The notes under the pieces were generated by a model. That model did not search any database. It was not told the origin of the DNA and saw nothing but the letters and a program-made list of their open reading frames with translations. The translations under genes and the position numbers were made by a program. A stretch of DNA of 64,000 nt from Solen grandis (taxonomy: Eukaryota > Mollusca > Bivalvia > Adapedonta > Solenidae), in contig CM037778.1 of NCBI GenBank assembly GCA_021229015.1, forward strand, positions 20,046,909 through 20,110,908, in the 5' to 3' direction. The first letter of the stretch is position 1. The number at the start of each line of letters is the position of its first letter. Of this stretch, positions 52,974 through 64,000 are shown in pieces.

Positions 52974-53091
52974 ATTAAAAAATAAACCATAATAAAATAT
53001 TTGCTGATAAAAACTGAGTTGGGATTAAAAAAAAACAAAAAAAAACAGCAAAAAACATTATGGTTCCTTATTTTCTTGAGTTTCTCTTTGA

Positions 53092-53373
53092 TTAACCCTT
53101 TCCCTCATAGAGGAAACCATGAAAAGACCTATGCGAACATCATAAAACCAGATCAGCCTGCGAGTAACTGATCATTTTTTATGCTGTTCGCTGCTCCTCA
53201 GTGGTCTGGAAATTAGGATTTTGTAATTAAATTTGGTAAGGTTTAAGTGTGGTTTTCTGCAGATCAGGCTTTATGTGGTACCTATTGAGTGCGTCAAAAT
53301 GAGTCTATATGAGGGAAAGGGTTAAGGTGAGTCTATATGAGGGAAAGGTTAAGGTGAGTCTATATGAGGGAAA
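53092..53373. mobile_element. Palindromic MITE, family A copy 6, with repeated right end
   Basis: TTAACCCTTTCCCTCATAGA start; the right end GTGAGTCTATATGAGGGAAA is repeated (53330, 53354) after the normal GGGTTAA, mirroring the end-multiplication seen in copy 4. The internal palindrome is deleted. Confidence 0.85.
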
Positions 53374-53595
53374 TCTGTATCAGTGACGGATATAAAAATG
53401 TTACAAAGTTTAATCGTGTATCATGCAGTCAATTATTATATGCTTTCAACATTTTTAATGTCAAGGTATAAATCTCTTGATAACAACATTAGCTAGAGCT
53501 ATCACTGAAGTTGATAAATACCCCTGACTTCATCCATGATTTGACATTGAAAAAAAGATATTTGAATTGGCATGAAAAGTGGATGTATTGGATGA
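53374..53595. other. Intronic spacer
   Basis: No feature recognised. Confidence 0.4.
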
Positions 53596-55174
53596 AACAG
53601 TAGATACACATGGATAATGTAACAGTATATGCACATGGATCATGTAACAGTTTATACACATGTATCATGTAACAGTTTATACACATGGATCATGTAACAG
53701 TAGCTACACATGGATCACGTAACAGTTTATACACATGGTTCATGTAACAGTATATGCACATGGATCATGTAACAGATTATACACATGGATCATGTAACAG
53801 TTTATACACATGGATCATGTAACAGTATATGCACATGGATCATGTAACAGTATATACACATGGATCATGTAACAGTTTATACACATGGATCTTGTAACAG
53901 TATATACACATGGATCATGTAACAGTTTATACACATGGATCATGTAACAGTATATACACATGGATCTTGTTACAGTTTATACACATGGATCATGTAACAG
54001 TTTATACACATGGATCATGTAACAGTATATACACATGGATCTTGTTACAGTTTATACACATGGATCTTGTAACAGTATATACACATGGATCATGTAACAG
54101 ATTATACACATGGATCATGTAACAGTTTATACACATGGATCATGTAACAGTATATGCACATGGATCATGTAACAGTATATACACATGGATCATGTAACAG
54201 TATATACACATGGATCATGTAACAGTATATACACATGGATCATGTAACAGTATATACACATGGATCATGTAACAGTATATACACATGGATCATGTAACAG
54301 TATATACACATGGATCATGTAACAGTATATACACATGAATCACGTAACAGTTTATACACATGGATCATGTAACAGTATATGCACATGGATCATGTAACAG
54401 TATATACACATGGATATTGTTACAGTTTATACACATGGATCATGTAACAGTATATGCACATGGATCATGTAACAGTATATACACATGGATCATGTAACAG
54501 TTTATACACATGGATCATGTAACAGTATATGCACATGGATCATGTAACAGTATATGCACATGGATCATGTAACAGTATATACACATGGATCATGTAACAG
54601 TATATACACATGGATCATGTAACAGTTTATACACATGGATCATGTAACAGTTTATACACATGGATCATGTAACAGTATATGCACATGGATCATGTAACAG
54701 TATATGCACATGGATCATGTAACAGTATATACACATGGATCATGTAACAGTATATGCACATGGATCATGTAACAGTTTATACACATGGATCATGTAACAG
54801 TTTATACACATGTATCATGTAACAGTTTATACACATGGATCATGTAACAGTAGCTACACATGTATCATGTAACAGTTTATACACATGGATCATGTAACAG
54901 TATATACACATGGATCATGTAACAGTATATACACATGGATCATGTAACAGTTTATACACATGGATCATGTAACAGTATATACACATGGATCATGTAACAG
55001 TTTATACACATGGATCATGTAACAGTAGCTACACATGGATCATGTAACAGTATATACACATGGATCATGTAACAGTATATACACATGGATCATGTAACAG
55101 TAGCTACACATGGATCATGTAACAGTATAATTTTATACACATGGATCATGTAACAGTATAAACACATGGATCAT
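53596..55174. repeat. Minisatellite, 25-bp unit, about 62 copies
   Basis: Each unit is a nearly fixed 16-mer ATGGATCATGTAACAG plus a 9-mer that varies: TATATACAC, TATATGCAC, TTTATACAC, or rarely TAGCTACAC. A few units have ATCTTG or ATCACG in place of ATCATG. A run of seven or more identical TATATACAC units lies at about 54171-54340. The last two units are broken by an AATTTT insertion (near 55130). Open frames here are repeat artefacts (25 bases is not a multiple of three). Confidence 0.98.
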
Positions 55175-55283
55175 TGATAGCCCCCACTTTGCATTGTGAA
55201 GAGGGCTGAGGAAGGGGTATGATAAATAGTATAGCCAGATTGTCCAAATTTACTTTGGTCTTTTACAACATGGAAATTACCTT

Positions 55284-56061
55284 GGTAGAACCTCGTTAAA
55301 CCGAAACCTTGGGACCAAGCTGAAAACTTCGAAAGAAAGATTATTCGGATTAAAAATCCAATTGAAATTATAGTTTCTGTGCGTGCATGTCTGTGTTTTC
55401 ATTACCAGTGCAGCTCTGTATGTATATAGATCTAAATATTATTTGTATGTTATGAAAAGTATGGTAATAAAGATATTTCATAATCCATTGTGGTGTTACT
55501 GATTAACATAATCGTTCAAACATGTCAAGATAGTGATACATATTTTTACTGTTGATCTGCTTCTTCATGTAGAGTCGCATGCTGTTGACGAACGCGATGA
55601 TATGGAATGTATTCAAGATCTGACATCTGGGTTTATCTGCTGGACGTGCATATTATGTGACCTATCAGACATTGATTAGCATTAATCAACATTTCCAGTT
55701 GGACACACATTGCCCAATCCAATCTCAAAAAGAGGTGTGAAAAACTTGTCTGAGCCATCACTCCAGGTGCAGCTGCAAAATAAACTAGGTTATTGACTGG
55801 ATATGAATGATGAGAAGCACAATAATTGGTTCACAGAATTTTATGAAAATTGACTTTGAAATAAAAATTAAAACATATACATAAATTGCGACCTCGGGAC
55901 TGGGATTTTACTTCAAAATGATTAAAAAATCGAAAAGCGAAATTCGGATTAAACATTTTATTTTTAGTTAAAAGAAGAAGGGAAGAAATCAGGACGGAAA
56001 ATAAACTTCGAAATGGCGAGGAATTCTGTTTAATGATGTTCGGTTTGGTGAGGTTCTACTG
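55284..56061 (-). mobile_element. pogo/Tigger-like MITE, second copy (inverted)
   Basis: Left end GTAGAACCTCGTTAAACCG and right end TTTGGTGAGGTTCTACTG, in inverted order relative to 21992-22606, sharing GGGACCAAGCTGAAAAC and TGAGCCATCACTCCAGGTG. It is 160 bp longer than the first copy. No transposase. Confidence 0.8.
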
Positions 56062-56135
56062 TGTATGACAACTTTTATAACACTAAGTCAGTATGTTGGA
56101 CTTTTCTGGCACGTACTAAATTTTAATTGTTGTAT

Positions 56136-56378
56136 TTATCCCTTTCCCTCATAGAGGAAACCATGAAAAGACCTATGCGAACAGCATAAAACAAGATCAG
56201 CCTGCGAGTAACTCGCAGGCTGATCAGGTTTTATGCTGTTTCGCTGCTCCTCAGTGGTCTGGAAATGAGGACTTTATAATTAAATTTGGTAAGGTTTAAC
56301 TGTGGTTTTCTGCAGATCAGGTTTTATGTGGTACCTATTGAGTGCGTCAAAATGAGTCTATATGAGGGAAAGGGTTAA
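56136..56378. mobile_element. Palindromic MITE, family A copy 7
   Basis: TTATCCCTTTCCCTCATAGA to TATGAGGGAAAGGGTTAA; the internal palindrome CTGCGAGTAACTCGCAG is intact, as in the younger copies. Confidence 0.85.
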
Positions 56379-57747
56379 GACTGGCTCAGGGATGATTACA
56401 TTTTAAGACCTTTTCAGATCTAGAATTGTTTTGCATTCACTAATCAAACTTTACTACTCTCAAAATATCTATGTGTTTAGTTGATTGATGTCAAAAACAG
56501 ACGGAGTATTGAACACAGTTTTCATATGATATTCATGCTCTTGTCACATGTTTGCAAAATCAATATGAAATGGTGTCATATTGAGGTGTCATCCAATCAT
56601 TAATTCTAAACGGGGCAACAGACTTGAGAATTTTTGCTGTAAACATATTTTTTAAGGTTCCTGTGCATACACCTGTTAAGTCCATAAATGATGTTATTTT
56701 TATCTTCATCAATATCTTTTAAGAATGAAGATTTATTAATTTTTCTTGTAAGATCTTTTATTTTTCACTTAGGTAATCCATCCATCTTTAAATTGTGATC
56801 ATGGTCCATCAAATGATCATGGGACTTTAATAGTAAATGCAAGTATTTATAGACGTAGAGCAAAATATCTTTTAACTCAAGTCAGTGGATGCATGCATGT
56901 GCACTAGGTCTTTTCAAGCATTTGAAAGATCATGATTATAATTTAATGATGGCTGAATTACATTAAAGTCTTAGGATATATATATTTTCACTTGTGGCCT
57001 CACTGCTCATGAAAATATTTTCTATGTTCACTTATGAATAATTAGTATAATCTTTTAAAGAAATCAACAAATATCCTCTTTGTCATTTGTGTTTTAAATG
57101 TCAATTGATGAAAATGATTGGAAAAAGAGAAAATAAATTCATTTATTTTTATCTTATTTAGAGAATCATTGAGGCACTTATCTTAAGTCCTGCAATAATA
57201 ATGGGAAATAAAGTTAATACATTGGTTAATGAGGCATATCCTGTATTTACAGATGATATGGCTTTTGAATTTTATGATAACTATTCCTTTGAAATGGTTC
57301 ACCCCTTTATGTGTGTGTAATTGATTCTTCCACTTGATTTTTTTTGTGACCAGCATACATTATGTCATGCATGAATGCAGATAAGGACTGACCCCAGCTG
57401 AAAGAAACATGAGATTTTATGATTTGAATTCTAATTCATATCCAGACTACCTAAGATAGATGGCCAGTTTTGCTTGTTTATCGTGATCTGTGAGTTTGTT
57501 TTTTATCTATATTGGATAGTTCTATAGGAGTATGGGGTATTTCTCTTCACTTTTTGCTTTTGAGCTTTTGGGCGGTTGTAGACAGCTCTGTAGATAAGAT
57601 GCTGTATAGGGAGTGGGGTTATTGAGTGAGGACAGATCAATACAGGGTGTGTGCTTTACATAGGAAGGGGGATACATATTGGGATTTGTATGTATACTTT
57701 GGCAGGTCTAATTAATTTCAAGATTAATAGTTGGGTTGCTGCAGTAG
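56379..57747. other. Non-coding, nothing firmly recognised
   Basis: AT-rich. No exon found. Might be intron or 3' flank of the Tudor gene. Confidence 0.4.
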
Positions 57748-57870
57748 TTTTTGTGTCACTTGCTGTAAGGGATCACTTTTCTGCCGTCTGTTGCACTTTT
57801 TCTGTCACGCTTGTCCGTCACACTTTTCTGTCATGCTTCAGGCAGGTGACACACACTTTTGTATTAGAGA
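57748..57870 (+). mobile_element. GTGTCACTTGCTG-type element (copy 2, truncated)
   Basis: TTTGTGTCACTTGCTGTAAG, then GTCTGTTGCACTTTTTCTGT and GGCAGGTGACACAC. Same order of motifs as 39646-39770, truncated. Confidence 0.55.
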
Positions 57871-58261
57871 ACCACCATTAGAATGCTGAAATTCGGCTAT
57901 TTAAGTATTACTTTCACAAAATGGTTCATAATTTGAGCCTGGGTGAGATTCCAGGTCAGTTGGGCATTAAATGCGAAATAGTATTTCGAGGACTTTGTAC
58001 AAAACTGTGGTGACAACATATAAAGAATCCGTTGCAATAGTTTTGCACTTTGTCCTTGAATTAGTTCCTTATTCAGATTGGTTTGTTCCTCATTTTGGAA
58101 AAACATGAGAAGATTTTTATAGGCATATGAATATTATAACCTATCAAATTGTATGATAGATTTAACTTTTAATGGACAGTATACATACTTATCTTTATTT
58201 CTGTCAGTCGTGTAATGGTCAAGAAATACAAAAAATCAGCACACCTCATTTCTAATTGGTT
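57871..58261. other. Non-coding, nothing recognised
   Basis: No exon, repeat unit or RNA gene seen. Confidence 0.4.
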
Positions 58262-58400
58262 TATTTTCAATGTTTTTTCCTCCCTGAAGTGCTTAGGATG
58301 AGCTGTTGTGATTCCTGAATGTTCGCCATTTGTTGTGAGAAATCTGATGGCTGCCCCCAAATGGGTATGTTTGTAGGGTAACATTTTTTTCAAGCAATCT
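58262..58400 (+). mobile_element. Worn AGCTCACC-type element
   Basis: CTGAAGTGCTTAGGATGAGC, TGTTGTGATTCCTGAATGTTC matches the early part of the hairpin family (compare 32744-32800). No 3' end preserved. Confidence 0.4.
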
Positions 58401-60610
58401 TGATTGATAAATTAATGTGCTGGCTTTATTTATCTTTATGAGAATCTGGTACAAAAAAAACATGACACAAGATAGCCGCATCCCTATAACTTATCAATAT
58501 TCCAAACACGTTAGATCTGATAGAGACAGCTGGCTGGTCCAAAGCTACATGTCTGAACTTTTATGTAGGGTGTGTCTATACAGACATGATTTCATGCCGC
58601 ATGCATGGTATGTACATGGTTTAACAGGATCATCAGGCTGGGATACTTGCTTTTGTAAGCATGAATTTACTTAATTCAGTTATTCTGTTATCCGTGCAGA
58701 ATTTGTAAGCTTCATTTGAGTTCAATTATGCTATCTTATTCAATGATCTAGAGAAAAAGATAAGCTGCATATATATGTATGATTACTGTATTAAAAATGA
58801 TGAAATGCTCAATTATTTTCAAATGGATATGTGATAAAATCAAAGTCTGAAATACTCATTGATATTACAATTCATTACGCATCAGCGATTGAGTCTCTGT
58901 AAATTCATGTTTGTTTTAATTATATGCAATGTTGATGGGTTGTTGTGACAGTATTTCAGTTGTATAGCAATGCCCAGTTCATAACAGATAACTCACATAA
59001 AAAATCTGAATGACCCTGCTAGGGCTCAAACTCACACCTGTGGGGAGCTATAAGCCAGGGTATAGAATCATTTGCAAGTGAGAATTATGTGAACAATGAA
59101 TTTGACCCAATGATATTCAGAGACTAGAATTTTCTCCATTTCATGACTTTCTAAAAACTACCGGTAAATGCAGACTTCCTATTGTATAATTCTGGATAAA
59201 ACAAGGCATTGTTAATTATGTTAGTTACACAATTAAAAGTAGCATGGTAAGAAGTCCTGGTATCTCAAATGAAAACCAAGCTAATTGGGTAAAAGTTGGT
59301 AAAGTACACTCTGGTATAAAAACATTTTATCTTTAAGTTCCTAATCTATATTTTGTGATTGTCTCATTGGCTTAGAATTCGGTATAGCACAGTGTCTAGC
59401 CTTGGACCCCATGTTTATACATAAATGGCATGATAATTGAGCTTCACCAAAAAAAGCTTTTGTCTCTCTCAGCAAATCTGTTGTGGAAGTGTCCTTAAAG
59501 ACTCATCAAGGATTGATCAGCGCATTCTTGGTAACATCCTTGTCTTTTCTTTTTAAGTCAAATGACAGTTTTACAATCAACTCTGGCAAGTGGAGTTACA
59601 CGCTTGAGACCAAGTCATCATGCACATAAATGCTGATAATTGCCTGCATGTATTTGATATCATTATAAACAATAATAATAAAAAAAAAAACAATAATTGC
59701 TTCCGTGTAATGAAAGGCTTTCTGTCATTATTTATACAAAGATCTGATACAGTTGATGTATTTCTAAGTGATGGAGATGTGTGGGTGGGGTACATATTCT
59801 TGCTGAAAAGTGATGGAAACACTCCATTAAACTCACCGATTGACCTATCAAAATAAGTAGACAATGAGTTTATAAATGTATTTGCTGCAAAACATCACAA
59901 TGAATTAACTAGGGAGGACATAAAACTTTTATCTTAGGGTTATTTGAATATCAGTATAAATATTTGCTTAATGCATGTTGTTTACATTGCTTTAATGCTT
60001 CAGTATCCAAGACTTTTGCCTTTGCACATGGGAATGCTACTTGATCGTATTCATGCAGGTATGTTTTAATTACATGGGTATTCAGAGCCATTTTCATGGG
60101 AACACATTTATCGTTGTGATGATTTATCTTGAAATTGGAAGAGCTTGATTGTATCCTGTTCCTAGTTACTTCAATAACACATTGTGTGTGTTAATATGCT
60201 GTTGATATATCATGTGCAACCTCATCTAATTATATTAAAAAATGAAATTTATTGTGTGGGTGGGTGAGAGCAGCTGGGTTTCAGCTTTTGGTAGTTGCTG
60301 AATGACAAAGTTAGGAGAGAGGCATTTAGAGCACAGCTTGCAGGGATTCAAACAGTGCATTTTAGTCAAATGAGTCATGGTGATGTCATTGATAATAAAA
60401 ATAGATATCAGCTCAGTTAATTTATGTATGGAATGTTTTTAAAAAAGGGACAAAAAAAAGAAAGACAAAAGTTAGGTTTTGTTAGGAGTAAGTTAATTAT
60501 AACAAATTTGGTATTTAAGTAGTGTGCATGGAGACCAAGGTTTGAACTGTAAATAGCATGCTTCATCTGTAAGTTCTTACTCTTTTGTTCTAAGTGAAAG
60601 CAAGAAATTT
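58401..60610. other. Non-coding, nothing firmly recognised
   Basis: Contains a tRNA-like remnant on the minus strand at about 59010-59060 (GAGTTTGAGCCCTAGCAGG). The frames at 58417 and 59577-59864 have no domain or splice support. Confidence 0.35.
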
Positions 60611-60833
60611 TTACTCTTTACCTCATGAATATTCATCTTCTTATTTATGACTTAATAAGCGCTGACTCAACTTAAAATACATTTTGAAACAATGTATTTT
60701 TCTCTGTCCTACGGACTAAATCTTAACTACAATATATGAACAAACAGAGAAGACACTGATCAGAGAGTTCCTGGATGGACCTGTCGGCTCTGTTTGCAAA
60801 GCATCAAAATAAGTCCATGTGAACTAAAGGGTA
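60611..60833. mobile_element. MITE, family B copy (inverted)
   Basis: TTACTCTTTACCTCATGAATATTCAT at the left and GTCCATGTGAACTAAAGGGTAAT at the right match the family B ends (44928, 52973). The interior is diverged. Confidence 0.5.
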
Positions 60834-61236
60834 ATAGTGACAGATTAATTTAGCAGCCCTACATTTTTATAGAAGACCAGAAATCATTTATTATCTGCTG
60901 TATATATAATTCATTGAGCAAATGAAACCATTGCAATTGGTTAAGTGCATAATCATGTGTTCATATCATGCATGAAGATTTAAAAAAATTCCATATTTAA
61001 TATCAATACACTGATAGGAGTCAGAAGTATGTAAATTTCTTAAAATAAATCGATTGTAAGTGATTTTTTTATTTGTAAAAACATATATTGTTAAAGTGGA
61101 CTGTGTACTGTTGTAGTGTTATTTGAATGCTGTGATTCTAATCCACACTGGGGCCTTGCCATGTGCAAGGTACTTGTCCAAATATCACTTGGATCTGGTC
61201 ATGTGCACATTACTGGTCCAACCCTGGAACTACAGT
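60834..61236. other. Non-coding, nothing recognised
   Basis: No feature seen. Confidence 0.4.
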
Positions 61237-61435
61237 GGTGCTATCGTATCAGTTGTCAAAAACAGCGTATATCGTTCGTATTGCATCGTATCATATCGTA
61301 TAGTATAATCGATCGTAACGTATCGAATCGTATCCTATCGCATTCAATCGTATTACACATGAATGGGATCTTATCGCATTGTATTGTAAAGCAATGGTAT
61401 ATCGTAAGTCGCATAATGTATATCGTATTGAATCA
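61237..61435. repeat. Degenerate ATCGT/TATCG short-unit array
   Basis: At least 17 copies of ATCGT or TATCG with no fixed spacing (for example GTATCATATCGTATAGTATA and CGATCGTAACGTATCGAATC). Typical of an old 5-10-bp satellite. It makes a spurious open frame. Confidence 0.75.
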
Positions 61436-61963
61436 CTCTAAGATTTTTGGCAGTCTATGTTTTGGACCACCCTTATTTTTTTTAACATTTTGCGTATATG
61501 TATTATTTTTTATCAAAAATTATATTATGTAGTGTAATCTTATTATTTGTTTAGTTATATATACATTCTTTTACTTTTTATGTACCGGTATATACATGTG
61601 TAGTGGCCTATGTGCCGTGCGTTGTTAAGAAATTTAATGCGCATGTTTTTAAAAGCATTAAATCGGTATTGAAGTATACGCTGGGCTACATTCATTCCTA
61701 TAAGTTTATCTGATGTGTTTGATAAAAAATTTCATGATTAGCAAGTCTGAAAATTAACAATTTGAATCTGACCTAATTATGCATAATCAAACTCCGATTT
61801 CATCCAAGATGTTGCTTTCTTTGAATAACTTATTTTCCGGGACCTTTTTCCTCTGCAGTGTTCGCTTGGGTGCTCTTATTAAAAACATTGAAAGAGATGA
61901 TTGTAACTTATGCATATACCTACATTATAGTTCTAATGTGTAATTTTTTATTTCCTACTTTAT

Positions 61964-61964
<1 letters not shown>
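61436..61964. other. Non-coding, nothing recognised
   Basis: AT-rich. No exon or repeat recognised. Confidence 0.4.

Positions 61965-62001
<37 letters not shown>
61965..62001. repeat. 37-base poly-C tract
   Basis: Uninterrupted C run (G on the minus strand), followed by a short CT-rich stretch. Can form a G-quadruplex or i-motif. The exact length is likely to be unreliable in the assembly. Confidence 0.95.
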
Positions 62002-62002
<1 letters not shown>

Positions 62003-62400
62003 TTTTCTCTCTCTCTCCACATATGCAAACATCATAATTTGCACAGAACATATTTCTTTTTCTTCTCTCCCTCTCTTTCTGTTTGAATAAGCAATATAAT
62101 ATCAGGAGGTCTTGGATTTGAAACCCAACCGAGGTACATTTCTCCGGTGATAGCGTCAAGATGTAAAAAAGTTGTACTAGATTGCCCTTGTCTTGCACTC
62201 GGCAAATTGGGTTTGCTATGGGAACTCGGAGAACTCAGTACTGGTTCTAAGCAGGAACTTCTCACCTGTGTATCGGTCGTTGCTATTCCCCTGACACGTA
62301 AAAGAACCAATGCGTCTTTTCGCTAAATGAGCTAGGGTATTGCACCCGGACTCACGTGTATCCAAACATTGTATTTTCCGGTGCTTTTTTTTTTCAGCAA
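62002..62400. other. Slightly GC-richer block, possible old SINE
   Basis: On the minus strand there is a B-box-like GGTTTCAAATCC at about 62115-62132, but no A box at the right distance. The minus frames here have no domain. Not assigned. Confidence 0.3.
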
Positions 62401-63420
62401 AGAAACAAACAACAAAAAACAAAACAAAAAAAAACCAGGATCCCTACAATAGAAGATTAACATACTGCCTTTGAGAATAGAGGCATACGGTTTTAGTCAA
62501 ATTACCGATCTCTCCTTGTCTATGAAAAAGTCACTACATGATAAAAGTTAAATGGGAAAAAAAATCTATAAATTCTATATTATTACATGTATAGATCGCT
62601 TAAAATATATCTGATTTTTTTCTCATGTATGTACATTTATGCAGGAATGTGTATATTTAACCAACGTAATTGTATTTCACCAGGGGCGTGTCATACCTTC
62701 TTATCAGTGGGCAAAGCATTGTTAATTATGACCGGATAGGTCACCTTTATGTATCGCCGGTACCGATATACTGTCACTCACCCCCCACCACCAATTCCAC
62801 CCCAAGGCGAGGGAGGGACAATCAGCCTTTAAAGAACATGAATGTTACAACCAGTACTAATTAACGTGACAGAAAACATGAAAGATGGTCGCAGGCCTAT
62901 TGTGAGAACATAATCACAGAAAGAACCAGGGTGTTATGTACGTAGTGTCACTGGGTAGCTTAGTCAAAAACTGTTCCTCTATTATAATAAATATTATACA
63001 ATAATTTACAAGTAACTAAGAATAAGTATGTGTATATACATACATACACTGTTGAGCACTTACGTAATATAAACTGTACTGACTAAATTAATACTGTCTG
63101 ACTAAAAGCTCTGCCGCCTATGCGTTTTAGAGTATATATTCTCAACATTGCGAGTGTAATGGAGTGTGACCCTTAATACAGAAAACTAAAAATTCTTCAT
63201 CCTACCAAGGAGTGTCCCTAAGACAATGGAGGAATCTACTAGACAACAACATGACTACAAGTTTCTTCCATTAATTAATTCGATTCATATTGTTTATTCC
63301 TTTTTATGTATATCATTATTACATAATTATTCTAAAATTAAATTGTCATCAAATATTATATTCCAAAGAGGAAGACATTCTATATATCAGTATATTTCCA
63401 TTGTGAATCTTGTTGACGAT
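62401..63420. other. Non-coding, nothing firmly recognised
   Basis: A CACCCCCCACCACC stretch near 62778. The frames at 62670 and 63226 are unsupported. Confidence 0.35.
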
Positions 63421-63438
63421 GATATTAATAGTAAAAGA

Positions 63439-63460
63439 TCTCTCTCTCCCTCTCTCTCTT
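63439..63460. repeat. CT-rich microsatellite
   Basis: Imperfect CTCTCTCCCTCTCTCTC run. Confidence 0.7.
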
Positions 63461-63958
63461 TTGAGGGGGTGGGGTTCTCTACAAATTAAAGACTAATGGA
63501 CTTTTAAAAAAAATAGTAATCACATACGTGCAAGTCTTAGAGTATTCTTATGATTGATAAAACAAATATTTTTTTTATAGTTTAAACAGCGAGTAAAAAA
63601 TAGCAACAGTTCTTTTATAGGAACAAATAATTTGTGCTTATGGTTGAAAGCATTTTAGAAGTTGTTTGCAAATTAGATTTTCTGCTATCATCATGTATAA
63701 GCTGCAACAGAATCGGCGACCTCTTCACTAATTACTTCTCCTCCAACAAGATGGCCTTCCAGTCTTTTTTTTTTTATTAATTGTTAAAAGAAGCAGCAAT
63801 ACGGATGTCTCTTTCTCTCTATATATAAGGTGCTGGGTGCATGCAGTTGTTCATGCATTATTACATTTTCGGCTATTTGACAGTTAACCAGAAATTCTCT
63901 AGGACATGCTATACTTCTATGTGTTGGTTCACAAGTGCTCATTGAGCGGTCATGATCG

Positions 63959-63968
63959 TATATAAAAG
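63959..63968 (+). promoter_or_regulatory. Strong TATA box at the window edge
   Basis: TATATAAAAG followed by GGC. A second TATA-like TATATAAG sits at 63822. A transcript starting near 63990 would lie outside the window. Only a candidate, since TATA-like strings are frequent in AT-rich DNA. Confidence 0.3.
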
Positions 63969-64000
63969 GGCATGGACCAGTTATATTCATATTTTGTTAA

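Noticed and set aside
53910..54122. Repetitive protein of 25-residue period
   Set aside because: An artefact of the 25-bp minisatellite read over three units; the frame is interrupted elsewhere in the array.
53596..55174. CRISPR array or telomere/centromere satellite
   Set aside because: Repeats are head-to-tail with no unique spacers of constant length; the genome is eukaryotic, and the unit is not telomere-like.
57651..57881. Plus-strand 76-codon frame
   Set aside because: Overlaps the GTGTCACTTGCTG element, which explains the sequence; no domain seen.
61116..61532. 138-codon plus-strand frame
   Set aside because: It depends on the ATCGT-rich degenerate array; no domain and no splice context.
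62105..62330. Second intact SINE
   Set aside because: There is only a B-box-like GGTTTCAAATCC on the minus strand. No A box at the right distance, no tail and no flanking duplication.

Overview
This window is eukaryotic nuclear DNA, most likely from a bivalve mollusc. The evidence is low gene density, GT-AG introns, an AT-rich background, a tRNA-headed SINE with a molluscan-type tail, and large numbers of short non-autonomous elements of the bivalve 'pearl' type. There are no operons, rRNA genes, CRISPR arrays or prokaryotic features. A 100-base run of N at 17501-17600 marks a scaffold gap. All functional statements rest on reading the sequence; no database search was run.

Two genes can be supported, both on the plus strand. 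The first (about 10.94-17.0 kb) encodes a secreted protein: a TATA box, a signal-peptide exon (11030-11084), a SUEL/rhamnose-binding-lectin-like exon (13699-14085), and two exons that together form a CUB-like cysteine-rich domain (14880-15069 and 16765-17006). All three exon junctions keep intron phase, which is strong support for the model. The 3' end runs towards the gap; a possible last exon lies just after it. About 5 kb upstream (5743-6025) sits a duplicated copy of the promoter and signal exon with a destroyed splice donor and an in-frame stop. It looks like an orphan 5' end from a tandem duplication.

The second gene has three phase-compatible exons (23475-23533, 44809-44903, 47927-48011) encoding a Tudor-like domain of the type found downstream of the OTU domain in OTUD4/ALG13-like proteins. 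Its introns hold more than 24 kb of repeats. Two more candidate exons upstream (20156-20232 and 21906-21988) are open and compatible with each other but do not join in phase to the Tudor exons.

The rest is repeats. From 18.9 to 46.9 kb there are many elements with a common plan: a 5' hairpin, a GTCCGTCC-rich stretch, internal tandem core repeats of about 150-310 bp, and a 3' hairpin followed by CTCTTGTT. Several are nested in one another, and the nested pairs show precise insertion at T^T with no target duplication, as expected of Helentron/Helitron-like elements. Other repeats are a palindromic MITE family (seven copies, TTAACCCTTTCCCTCATA ends), a second MITE family with CTCATGAATATTCAT ends, a pogo/Tigger-like inverted-repeat element (two copies, one inserted in a putative splice donor), a hAT-like element with a 6-bp target duplication, a foldback element at the left end, and two large minisatellites (56-bp unit at 49.0-49.7 kb; about 62 copies of a 25-bp unit at 53.6-55.2 kb).

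No wholly new enzymatic or defence system is visible. The strongest leads are the shared architecture and nested history of the hairpin-ended elements, and the duplicated, broken promoter/signal exon of the lectin gene.
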